A DNA stretch of 21,982 bases from an uncultured Eubacteriales bacterium (GTDB lineage: Bacteria > Bacillota > Clostridia > Peptostreptococcales > Anaerovoracaceae): positions 1 to 21,982 of the forward strand of contig UQMQ01000022.1 in assembly GCA_900542245.1 (NCBI GenBank). The letters run 5' to 3'. Made by a program: the position numbers and the translations under genes. The notes below the pieces were generated by a model that was not told where the DNA came from, did not search any database, and saw only the letters and a program-made list of their open reading frames with translations. Shown here one piece after another: positions 12,702-19,617 of the stretch (the first letter of the stretch is position 1; every line of letters begins with the position of its first letter).

Positions 12702-15529
12702 TGGCAAAAGAAAGTAAAGCACAGGAGACGACGATCGTAAAGGCGACGCCGAAAAAGGTCGACAGCCAAAAGGACGAACAACCGAGAGGTACCGTGAAAG
12801 CGGCAAGCATTTCCCAGGTGAGAACACTGGGTGCAAATAAACAGGTAAAGCATCAGACCGCGCAGCAGGAGAGACCGGCGCACAGACCGCCGCTCGGCAC
12901 GCCTGTGGTAAACAAGGATTTAGAAAACAGATCGAAACCGCCGATCGGCAAGCCGATGGGCAAACCGGTCGTCCCGAAGGAGGTTGCGGAAAGAGGCAAG
13001 ACAAGTGCCGAAGCAGAAGCAGCACAGGCTGCAGAGATGCCGAAGGCAGCCGCTGGCAAGACGACGGATGCGCAGCCGGAAACGGCAGCACCGACAGTGC
13101 AGCCTGCATCGAAGGCAGAGACTGCCGCGCCTGCACCTGCACCGAAAGCGGAGGCTCCGGCGCAGCCGGCAGCTGTAAAACCAGCACCGAAGGCTGAGAC
13201 ATCATCTGCGCCGCGTGAAAACCGCGAGGCAAGACCGCAGCGTCAGGGAGACCGCGATGCAAGACCGGGCCGCGACGGCCAGCGCAGCGGACAAAGAGAG
13301 TATCGCGCAAGAGACGGTCAGAGCGGCGGTCGTGACAACAGAGGTCCGCGCGGCGATCGTGACGCAAGACCGGGTCGCGACGGGCAGAGAGACTACCGCG
13401 CAAGAGACGGTCAGGGCGGCAGTCGTGACAACAGAGGTCCGCGCGGTGACCGTGACGGCAGACCGCAGGGCGCAAGAAACGGGCAAGGTCAGGGAGGACA
13501 AAGCAGAGGTCCGCGTCAAGGCGGCAGCCGCGATGATCGTCCGGCACTTTCCAAGATGGAGACCAAGCCGACGCAGAAGAATGTCGAAAAGCGCGTACAC
13601 CCGGATAAGGAAAGAAACAAATTCGCGAAGCTGGATAACGGCGGCGGCGGACAGGGCAAGAAGAACAAAGAGAGAATGCAGCAGCGCTCTCTTGAAAAGC
13701 AGGCGAAGCCGAAGAAGCACAACAGACCGAAGCCGGTGGTTGAGGAAGAAGAGGATATTCTGGAGGATCTTCCGACCGGAACCGTTGCAGTCACTGCACC
13801 GATCACAGTCGCAGGCTTCTGCGAGCAGGTCGGCGTTTCAACCTCACAGGTCATCATGGCGCTCATGAAGATGGGCATCATGGCGAATATCAATCAGAGT
13901 ATCGATGAAGACACCATTATGATTCTGGCTGACGATCTGGGCATCAGCGTCGTCGTGGCAAAGGTCGAGGAAGAAGAGGAAGAGGAAGGTCTGGAACTCT
14001 TTGAGGATAAAGAGGAGGATCTCAAGCCGAGAGCCCCGATCATCACAGTGATGGGTCACGTTGACCACGGTAAGACTTCCCTGCTCGACGCGATCAGAAA
14101 GACCAATGTCACAGCCTCCGAATCCGGCGGCATCACACAGCACATCGGTGCGTCCGAGGTCATGATCAACGGACAGAAGATCGTATTCCTCGATACGCCG
14201 GGTCACGAAGCCTTCACAGCGATGCGTGCCCGCGGCGCACACATCACAGATATCGCGGTGCTGGTTGTTGCGGCGGATGACGGCGTGATGCCGCAGACCA
14301 TTGAGTCTATCAGCCATGCCAAGGCAGCAGGCGTGCCGATCATCGTTGCTGTCAATAAGATGGATAAACCGAGCGCGAATCCGGATCGCGTGAAACAGGA
14401 GCTGAGCGAGCATGGTCTTCTGGTGGAGGACTGGGGCGGCGATGTCATCTGCGTGCCGGTATCCGCAAAGACCGGAGAGGGCATTGTCAACCTGCTGGAA
14501 ATGATCCTCCTGCAGGCAGAGGTGCTGGAGCTGCGTGCGAATCCGAACCGTCTGGCGATGGGTTCCGTCATCGAAGCGAGACTGGATAAGAACAAAGGTC
14601 CGGTCGCGACCCTGCTGGTCACCAACGGTACGCTCAAGAGCGGTATGTCCGTCGTTGCGGGTACCTGCTCCGGCAGAATCCGTCTGATGACCGACTTCAA
14701 GGGTAAGGAAATCAAAAAGGCAGGCCCGGCTACAGCGGTCGAGATCCTCGGACTTTCCGAAGTACCGGAGGCGGGCGACGAATTCAACGCAGTTAAGCAG
14801 GATAAGATCGCCAAGGAGATCGCCGAAAACAGAAAACAGAAACTCAGAGACGAAATTCTCGCAAGAAACGCGAGCACCACGCTCGAACAGCTTTTCAGCC
14901 AGATTCAGGAGGGCGAAGTCAAAGACCTCAACCTCATCATCAAGGGCGATGTACAGGGCTCCATCGGCGCGATTGTTTCCTCTCTCGAGAAGCTCAATAA
15001 CGAAAATGTCCGCGTCAAGATCATTCACACCGGGGTCGGCACCGTTACCGAATCCGATGTTACGCTGGCAGGCACGACCGGTTCCATCATCATCGGCTTC
15101 AATGTCAGACCGACAACGGCAGTGCAGACCTTTGCGGACAGGGAAAACATTCAGATCAGATTATATCGTGTCATCTATGATATTCTCAACGATGTCGAAG
15201 ATGCGATGAAGGGTATGCTGGATCCGGAATTCAAGGAGGAGGTGCTCGGCAAAGCAGAAGTCAGAAACACCTTCAAGGTTCCGAATGTCGGCATCATCGC
15301 CGGTGCGTATGTGCAGGAGGGTAAAGTGCTCCGCAACGCGGAGATCCGCCTGGTGCGTGACGGTATCGTCATTCACGAAGGCAAGATCTCTTCGCTCAAG
15401 CGTTTCAAGGACGATGCCAAGGAAGTCGCCCAGGGCTACGAATGCGGTATCGGTATTGAAAACTACAACGATATCAAAGAAGGCGATGTCATCGAATGTT
15501 TCCACATGGTTGAAGTGGAAAGGAAATAA
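12701..15529 (+). CDS. infB: Translation initiation factor IF-2
   Basis: A 942-residue IF-2 that brings initiator tRNA to the 30S subunit and promotes subunit joining. The N-terminal region (about 1-360) is low in complexity: an Ala/Pro/Glu part (about 100-170) and an Arg/Gly/Asp part (about 165-285) built from imperfect repeats. A small IF2_N domain follows (about 363-415, beginning VAGFCEQVGVS). The GTPase domain starts near 444 with G1 GHVDHGKTS (452-460), then GGITQHIGA, DTPGHEAFT, NKMDK and the SAKTGEG loop. Domains II-IV close the protein, with KGDVQGSIGAI and a C-terminal initiator-tRNA-binding barrel. AAGGAGGTG precedes the ATG. RbfA follows 3 bp later. Confidence 0.97.
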   Translation: MAKESKAQETTIVKATPKKVDSQKDEQPRGTVKAASISQVRTLGANKQVKHQTAQQERPAHRPPLGTPVVNKDLENRSKPPIGKPMGKPVVPKEVAERGKTSAEAEAAQAAEMPKAAAGKTTDAQPETAAPTVQPASKAETAAPAPAPKAEAPAQPAAVKPAPKAETSSAPRENREARPQRQGDRDARPGRDGQRSGQREYRARDGQSGGRDNRGPRGDRDARPGRDGQRDYRARDGQGGSRDNRGPRGDRDGRPQGARNGQGQGGQSRGPRQGGSRDDRPALSKMETKPTQKNVEKRVHPDKERNKFAKLDNGGGGQGKKNKERMQQRSLEKQAKPKKHNRPKPVVEEEEDILEDLPTGTVAVTAPITVAGFCEQVGVSTSQVIMALMKMGIMANINQSIDEDTIMILADDLGISVVVAKVEEEEEEEGLELFEDKEEDLKPRAPIITVMGHVDHGKTSLLDAIRKTNVTASESGGITQHIGASEVMINGQKIVFLDTPGHEAFTAMRARGAHITDIAVLVVAADDGVMPQTIESISHAKAAGVPIIVAVNKMDKPSANPDRVKQELSEHGLLVEDWGGDVICVPVSAKTGEGIVNLLEMILLQAEVLELRANPNRLAMGSVIEARLDKNKGPVATLLVTNGTLKSGMSVVAGTCSGRIRLMTDFKGKEIKKAGPATAVEILGLSEVPEAGDEFNAVKQDKIAKEIAENRKQKLRDEILARNASTTLEQLFSQIQEGEVKDLNLIIKGDVQGSIGAIVSSLEKLNNENVRVKIIHTGVGTVTESDVTLAGTTGSIIIGFNVRPTTAVQTFADRENIQIRLYRVIYDILNDVEDAMKGMLDPEFKEEVLGKAEVRNTFKVPNVGIIAGAYVQEGKVLRNAEIRLVRDGIVIHEGKISSLKRFKDDAKEVAQGYECGIGIENYNDIKEGDVIECFHMVEVERK
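13247..13540 (+). repeat. Arg/Gly/Asp-rich 31-35-residue repeats inside infB
   Basis: Three in-frame units start at 13247, 13352 and 13445. Each begins with Gly-Asp-Arg-Asp and continues with a form of RPGRDGQR, YRARDGQ and RDNRGPR. Unit 1 is 105 bp, unit 2 is 93 bp (lacking a four-residue piece), and unit 3 is more diverged. The protein segment is RG/RGG-like and basic, as in disordered RNA-binding tails. Confidence 0.8.
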
Positions 15530-15532
15530 CAC

Positions 15533-15943
15533 ATGGGAAAAGGTTATAGACAAGGCAGGCTGGGTGAGGAGATCCGCCGGATCGTCAGCGAAATGCTGAT
15601 CAACGGCATCAAGGATCCGCGCCTGGCAGGCAAGATGCTCAGTGTCTCCGGCGTCAGCGTGACGCGTGACGGCAGCTATGCGACCTGCTATCTGTCGTTG
15701 CTTGCGGGGACACAGGACGCAGAGGCGAAGCAGCAGGCGGAGGACGAGGTGCTCGCCGGGCTTGCGAGCGCCAAGGGCGTCATCAAAAAGGAAATTGCAA
15801 AACAGGTCAAAGTCCGCCATATTCCGGAGCTGATCTTTAAGATGGATCACTCCATGGATTACGGCAGGCACATCGACGAGATTCTAGATGGGATCGATTT
15901 TGACAGCTATCAGAAGGACGAAGAAGAACAGGATGAAGAATAA
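15533..15943 (+). CDS. rbfA: 30S ribosome-binding factor RbfA
   Basis: A 136-residue RbfA, a cold-shock-related factor for 16S rRNA 5'-end processing and late 30S assembly. Visible family features include an N-terminal EEIRRIVSEMLINGIKDPRL, then VSVTRDGSYATCYLSLL, and RHIPELIFKMDHSMDYG, the KH-like fold with its conserved helix. The C-terminus is an acidic tail (DEEEQDEE). AAAGGAAA precedes the ATG by a suitable distance, and the gene begins 3 bp after infB. Its end overlaps the nrnA start by 11 bp. Confidence 0.95.
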   Translation: MGKGYRQGRLGEEIRRIVSEMLINGIKDPRLAGKMLSVSGVSVTRDGSYATCYLSLLAGTQDAEAKQQAEDEVLAGLASAKGVIKKEIAKQVKVRHIPELIFKMDHSMDYGRHIDEILDGIDFDSYQKDEEEQDEE

Positions 15944-16937
15944 TACGTTTCAGGAGATCAGTGCGGTACTGCTCGCGGCGAAGAAGCTGCTGCTGTACCC
16001 GCATATCCATATGGACGGCGATGCCCTCGGTTCCTGTGCAGCGCTCTGCAAGGCGCTGCGCAGGGCGGGCAAAGAGGCTTATATCCTCATTGAAGAGGAG
16101 ATTCCGCTGAATCTGCGCTTTTTGGATCGGGGCTACTGCACGACGGATGCGGATATTTTGGCGGAGGTCGATGTCTCTGTCTGCGTGGACTGCGGCGACG
16201 AGAGCCGCTTTCCGGGCAGGAAGCAAGCGTTCCGCCAAGGCAAAACAACGGTCTGCATCGATCACCATCATACGACGAGCAGCTTCTGCGATTACAATTA
16301 CGTGGATCCGGAGGCAGCGGCTACCGGAGAGCTGATTTATCAACTCCTGCAGGTGATGGGCACGCAGCCGGATGCCGAGATCGGCGAGGCACTTTTTGCG
16401 GCGATGACAACGGATACGGGAAATTTCCAGTATTCCAATACGACGAAACAGACCTTTGCGATTGCCGCTGCGCTCTGTGACTGGGGCATCGACAGCAACT
16501 ACGTCAGTGTGGAGCTGTATGAAAACGTGCGCCCGCAGCGCAAGCGAATCGAGATCAAGGTGCTGGAGACCATGCGGCTCATCGCGGAGGGCAGAGGGGC
16601 GCTTTGCTATATGACGCAGGCTATGCTCACAGAGACCGGCGCGCTGGCAGAGGAGACCGAAGATGTGGTCGATCAGATGCGCAGCATCAGCGGCGTGGAA
16701 TACGCAGCCTTCCTCAAGGAGCAACAGGACGGAAGCGTGCGGGTCAGCCTGCGCGCCAAGCGGCTGGGTGACGTCGCGGAGATCGCGGAAAAATTCGGTG
16801 GAGGTGGCCATATCAAGGCTGCCGGAGCAACGCTGCGGATGCCGATCACCGAAGCTGTGCAGCAGATGGAGGCGGCACTGCTTGCGAGCATCCAAAAACT
16901 GCCGCCTGTCTCAAATGAAACAAAACACAGAACATGA
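15933..16937 (+). CDS. nrnA: DHH/DHHA1 phosphoesterase, NrnA-type oligoribonuclease/pAp phosphatase
   Basis: A 334-residue DHH-family enzyme. The metal motifs are intact: His24, Asp28 and Asp30 in HIHMDGDALGS, an Asp in VCVDCGDESRF, the DHHHTTSSF signature, and TTDTGNFQYSN. The C-terminal DHHA1 domain ends with GGGGHIKAAGATL, which binds the nucleotide. NrnA degrades nano-RNAs (2-5 nt) and dephosphorylates pAp, linking RNA turnover and sulfur metabolism. The ATG at 15933 overlaps rbfA by 11 bp. An ATG at 15888 is in frame, but using it would overlap rbfA further and add a non-homologous N-terminus. The truB ATG overlaps the stop (ATGA). Confidence 0.92.
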   Translation: MKNNTFQEISAVLLAAKKLLLYPHIHMDGDALGSCAALCKALRRAGKEAYILIEEEIPLNLRFLDRGYCTTDADILAEVDVSVCVDCGDESRFPGRKQAFRQGKTTVCIDHHHTTSSFCDYNYVDPEAAATGELIYQLLQVMGTQPDAEIGEALFAAMTTDTGNFQYSNTTKQTFAIAAALCDWGIDSNYVSVELYENVRPQRKRIEIKVLETMRLIAEGRGALCYMTQAMLTETGALAEETEDVVDQMRSISGVEYAAFLKEQQDGSVRVSLRAKRLGDVAEIAEKFGGGGHIKAAGATLRMPITEAVQQMEAALLASIQKLPPVSNETKHRT

Positions 16938-17992
16938 AAGACGGAATCATCAATATCAATAAGCCGGCGGGCATGACCTCGCACGATGTGATCGGCGATC
17001 TCAGACGCCTGCTCGGCATGAAAAAAATCGGTCATACCGGAACGCTCGATCCGATGGCGACCGGCGTACTGCCGATCTGCCTCGGTAAGGCGACCCGTGT
17101 GGCAGAATACATGGACATGGACTTTAAGACCTATCGCTGCACGATGTCTTTGGGAGTCATCACCGACACGCAGGACATCTGGGGCGAGGTACTGGAGCTG
17201 CGTGACACTGCCAATATTACAGAGGCGGCTGTCCGTGCGGCGTTTGCACCGTTTCAAGGGGAGATCCTGCAGCTGCCGCCGATGTACAGCGCGGTGCGCA
17301 TCGACGGACGCAGGCTCTACGACTATGCCAGAGCCGGGGAGACTGATCTGATCGCAGAGCGTGTGCAGCCGCGCAGGGTCTATATCCGCAATCTGGATAT
17401 CGAGCTGATGGACTTCGCACATGACAGCAATATCAAAAAAGTAACCTTTGTGGTCGAATGCTCCAAGGGGACCTATATCCGGACGATCTGTCAGGATGTC
17501 GGACAGACCCTGGGCTGCGGCGCGGCGATGGAGAGCCTGTGCCGCGTGGCCAGCGGAGTGTTTCGCCTTGAGGACGCAGTCAGTCTGGACGCGCTGATCG
17601 ATGCCTACAGCCACCGGACCTATAAGGAGAATGGGCGATATACGCTGACTCCCGCATCGGAGGTCGGGCTTGCGGAGATCGCAAAGCTGGTACAGCCGAT
17701 GGATATGCCGCTCACACATTTCGGTACGGCGCTTTTGGAGCCGCAGCTTGCGCGGAAGTTTACCGACGGCTGGCATATCGCCCTGCGGGAATGCGAAATC
17801 ACAGAGAATCCACGCTACCGCTATCGAGAACCGGAATTTGAAATTCGACCGGAATACCGCGGCGCATATAAAATGTATGAAAAAAATCCGGAGATGCCGG
17901 ACGGCCGCCGCTTTTTGGGCGTGGCATTTTACCATCACCAGTATAAAAAGCTGGTGGCGGACAAAGTTTTTTTGAGAAGTGAGGAATTATGA
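16934..17992 (+). CDS. truB: tRNA pseudouridine(55) synthase TruB, extended C-terminus
   Basis: A 352-residue TruB that converts U55 of the T-loop of tRNAs to pseudouridine. The N-terminal INKPAGMTSHDVI and the active-site HTGTLDPMATGVLP with catalytic Asp39 are clear; KGTYIRTICQDVG (thumb and catalytic core) follows. The protein is about 50 residues longer than most bacterial TruB. The extra sequence lies in the C-terminal PUA-like region (after about residue 255), with a Tyr/Arg/Glu-rich stretch (PRYRYREPEFEIRPEYRG) before the final FLGVAFYHHQYKKLVADKVF. The start overlaps nrnA and the stop overlaps ribF as ATGA in both cases. Confidence 0.94.
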   Translation: MKDGIININKPAGMTSHDVIGDLRRLLGMKKIGHTGTLDPMATGVLPICLGKATRVAEYMDMDFKTYRCTMSLGVITDTQDIWGEVLELRDTANITEAAVRAAFAPFQGEILQLPPMYSAVRIDGRRLYDYARAGETDLIAERVQPRRVYIRNLDIELMDFAHDSNIKKVTFVVECSKGTYIRTICQDVGQTLGCGAAMESLCRVASGVFRLEDAVSLDALIDAYSHRTYKENGRYTLTPASEVGLAEIAKLVQPMDMPLTHFGTALLEPQLARKFTDGWHIALRECEITENPRYRYREPEFEIRPEYRGAYKMYEKNPEMPDGRRFLGVAFYHHQYKKLVADKVFLRSEEL

Positions 17993-18915
17993 TCGTATTT
18001 GACAGTTTAGATAAAATCCAAGACATGCCCGAAACCGCAGTCGCGCTCGGCAACTTTGACGGCGTACATGTGGGACATCGGGCGATCATCACAGCAGCAG
18101 TCGAAAAAGCGAAGGTGCGCGGCCTCAAGAGCTGTGTCTTTACCTTTTCCAGCCATCCGAAGAATCTGATTCCGGGTGCAAAACCTGTCAAGAATATTAT
18201 CTACAGGGAAGAAAAGGCTGCCCTGATCGAACAGATGGGTGTGGACTATCTGGTGGACATTCCGTTTACGGAAGCCATTATGACGATGGAGCCGGAGACC
18301 TTTGTCAAAAATCTCCTAGTGGATGCGATCCGCGCGAAGGAGCTGTTCTGCGGCTTCAATTATCATTTCGGCTACCGCGGCAAGGGCGACGTGCAGGAGC
18401 TGCGGATACTGGGATCGCGGTATGGCTTTCATGTCAACGCGATGCCTGCGGTGACGGTGGACGGCGATGTGGTCAGCTCGACGCTGATCCGCGGTCTGAT
18501 CATGGCGGGAGAAATGGACGAATGCAGCAAATTCCTCGGACGCAATTACGACATCGGCGGAGAAGTCGTGGTCGGCAACCGTCTGGGCAAGAGCATCGGG
18601 TTTCCGACCTCCAATATCATGATTGACGAGAGCATGGTGACGCCGCCGAACGGGGTCTACATCACCTATTGCATCTACAACGGTGTACGCTATCCGAGTG
18701 TCACCAATGTCGGGATCAAACCGACCATCGGCACCTTCAAAAAAAACATGGAGACGCATATTTTCAACTTTGACAAGGAGCTCTACGGCAAGATGATCAA
18801 GGTCGAATTTATCAAAAAGACCCGCGATGAGGTGAAGTTCGGCGGGATCGAAGCGCTCTCCGCACAGATCGCGAAGGACTGCCGCGAGGCAAAAGCGTTT
18901 CATCAGATCCCGTAG
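17989..18915 (+). CDS. ribF: Bifunctional riboflavin kinase / FAD synthetase RibF
   Basis: A 308-residue two-domain enzyme making FMN and FAD. The N-terminal nucleotidyltransferase-like FAD synthetase domain (about 15-185) has GNFDGVHVGHR with the HxGH motif, CGFNYHFGYRGKGD and the VVSSTLIR signature. The C-terminal riboflavin kinase domain (about 186-305) has GEVVVGNRLGKSIGFPTSNI, GVYI and the ETHIFNFDKELYG loop with catalytic Glu. It ends the cluster of overlapping genes; a change to intergenic repeats and then the rpsO promoter follows. No riboswitch (FMN) was seen, as expected for an operon-internal ribF. Confidence 0.95.
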   Translation: MIVFDSLDKIQDMPETAVALGNFDGVHVGHRAIITAAVEKAKVRGLKSCVFTFSSHPKNLIPGAKPVKNIIYREEKAALIEQMGVDYLVDIPFTEAIMTMEPETFVKNLLVDAIRAKELFCGFNYHFGYRGKGDVQELRILGSRYGFHVNAMPAVTVDGDVVSSTLIRGLIMAGEMDECSKFLGRNYDIGGEVVVGNRLGKSIGFPTSNIMIDESMVTPPNGVYITYCIYNGVRYPSVTNVGIKPTIGTFKKNMETHIFNFDKELYGKMIKVEFIKKTRDEVKFGGIEALSAQIAKDCREAKAFHQIP

Positions 18916-18951
18916 ATGCCTTTCGTAAAACGGATGCCGCAGTACGGATTC

Positions 18952-19007
18952 CGCAAAACCGCAAAACCGCGAAACCACGAAACCACGAAACCACGAAACC
19001 ACGAAAC
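18952..19007. repeat. 8-bp tandem repeat (seven units)
   Basis: Seven head-to-tail 8-bp units: CGCAAAAC twice, CGCGAAAC once, then CACGAAAC four times without change. It lies between ribF and the rpsO promoter. The identical four-unit block at the right and the graded change to the left suggest growth by slippage. No gene is credible across it. Confidence 0.9.
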
Positions 19008-19066
19008 ACGCGGGGCTTATGAGCCTTACAGGATTTGTGAGATTTGTGTAATTTCGCGAAAAACGA

Positions 19067-19095
19067 TTGACGAAGCGGCTGCATTGTGGTAGTAT
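19067..19095 (+). promoter_or_regulatory. SigA promoter of rpsO
   Basis: TTGACG (19067-19072) and TAGTAT (19090-19095) are separated by 17 bp. Transcription would start near 19102, just before the structured rpsO leader, giving a leader of about 85 nt. Confidence 0.75.
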
Positions 19096-19113
19096 AAGTT
19101 GTTAGAAAAATTA

Positions 19114-19161
19114 CCTGTGCTGCGCTTGCGCGAGGACTCTGACGCCAAGCCCGGCAGCAGG
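19114..19161 (+). promoter_or_regulatory. Structured rpsO leader, likely S15 autoregulatory element
   Basis: In the transcribed leader CCTGTGCTGC (19114-19123) pairs with GCAGCAGG (19154-19161) with a 2-nt bulge, enclosing GCTTG/CAAGC (19124-19128 with 19146-19150) and an inner purine-rich loop with GAGGACTCTGACG. S15 in several Firmicutes represses its own mRNA by binding a leader that mimics its 16S site. The position and fold fit such an element, but I could not match it to a known leader class by eye. Confidence 0.5.
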
Positions 19162-19186
19162 CGAATATCGAAAAAGGAGAAAGAAC

Positions 19187-19453
19187 ATGATTACAAAGGA
19201 AATCAAACAGCAGATCATCAAAGATTATCAGTTAAAAGAGGGTGACACCGGTTCTCCGGAAGTACAGATCGCGATCCTGACTTACAGAATCAACGATCTG
19301 AACGAACACCTCAAAGAACATAAGAAGGACCACCACTCCAGAAGAGGTCTGTTAAAGATGGTAGGTCAGAGAAGAAACCTTCTTGCATACCTGAAGGAAA
19401 ATGATCTGGAGAGATATAGAACTCTGATCGCTCGTTTAGGATTAAGAAAGTAG
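19187..19453 (+). CDS. rpsO: 30S ribosomal protein S15
   Basis: An 88-residue protein that matches S15 along its whole length: DYQLKEGDTGSPEVQIAILT, then NDLNEHLKEHKKDHHSRRGL, then VGQRRNLLAYLKENDLERYR and the terminal LGLRK. S15 is a primary binder of the central domain of 16S rRNA. AAAGGAG lies before the ATG. It has its own promoter, leader and terminator, and precedes pnp, the arrangement conserved in most bacteria. Codon use is of the highly expressed type (AGA, GTA and TTA frequent). Confidence 0.98.
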   Translation: MITKEIKQQIIKDYQLKEGDTGSPEVQIAILTYRINDLNEHLKEHKKDHHSRRGLLKMVGQRRNLLAYLKENDLERYRTLIARLGLRK

Positions 19454-19474
19454 GTTTTCAATTTACTATGGATT

Positions 19475-19509
19475 TAAGCGGGGCACAATCAAAACCCCGC
19501 TTATTTTTT
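19475..19509 (+). terminator. Intrinsic terminator after rpsO
   Basis: TAAGCGGGG (19475-19483) pairs perfectly with CCCCGCTTA (19495-19503) over an 11-nt loop, followed by six T residues (19504-19509). Read-through could supply part of pnp transcription. Confidence 0.9.
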
Positions 19510-19514
19510 AGCAT

Positions 19515-19544
19515 CCCTTCGCGAAGGGAAGAAGCCTGCGGCTT
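19515..19544 (+). other. Two small hairpins in the rpsO-pnp interval
   Basis: CCCTTCGCGAAGGG (19515-19528) is a perfect 14-bp palindrome, and AAGCC/GGCTT (19532-19536 with 19540-19544) forms a second stem. They lie in the leader of pnp, where stem structures can be processing or autoregulatory sites (known in E. coli through RNase III). No clear separate pnp promoter was found by eye between the rpsO terminator and the pnp start. Confidence 0.45.
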
Positions 19545-19617
19545 GTGGATTTTCTCGGGGGTGCAAGACAATCAATATATGCGAAAGACGAAAATTAACA
19601 GGAGGTAGTTGTTAATT

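Noticed and set aside
13844..15028. A 394-codon minus-strand frame opposite infB
   Set aside because: Antisense to the most conserved part of IF-2. It is a by-product of codon bias and shows no domain.
18952..19007. Possible CRISPR or coding repeat
   Set aside because: Units are 8 bp with no spacers, and no start or ribosome binding site belongs to a frame through it.
19609..19617. TTG start for pnp
   Set aside because: It is only about 3 nt after AGGAGG. The ATG at 19618 gives the normal PNPase N-terminus.
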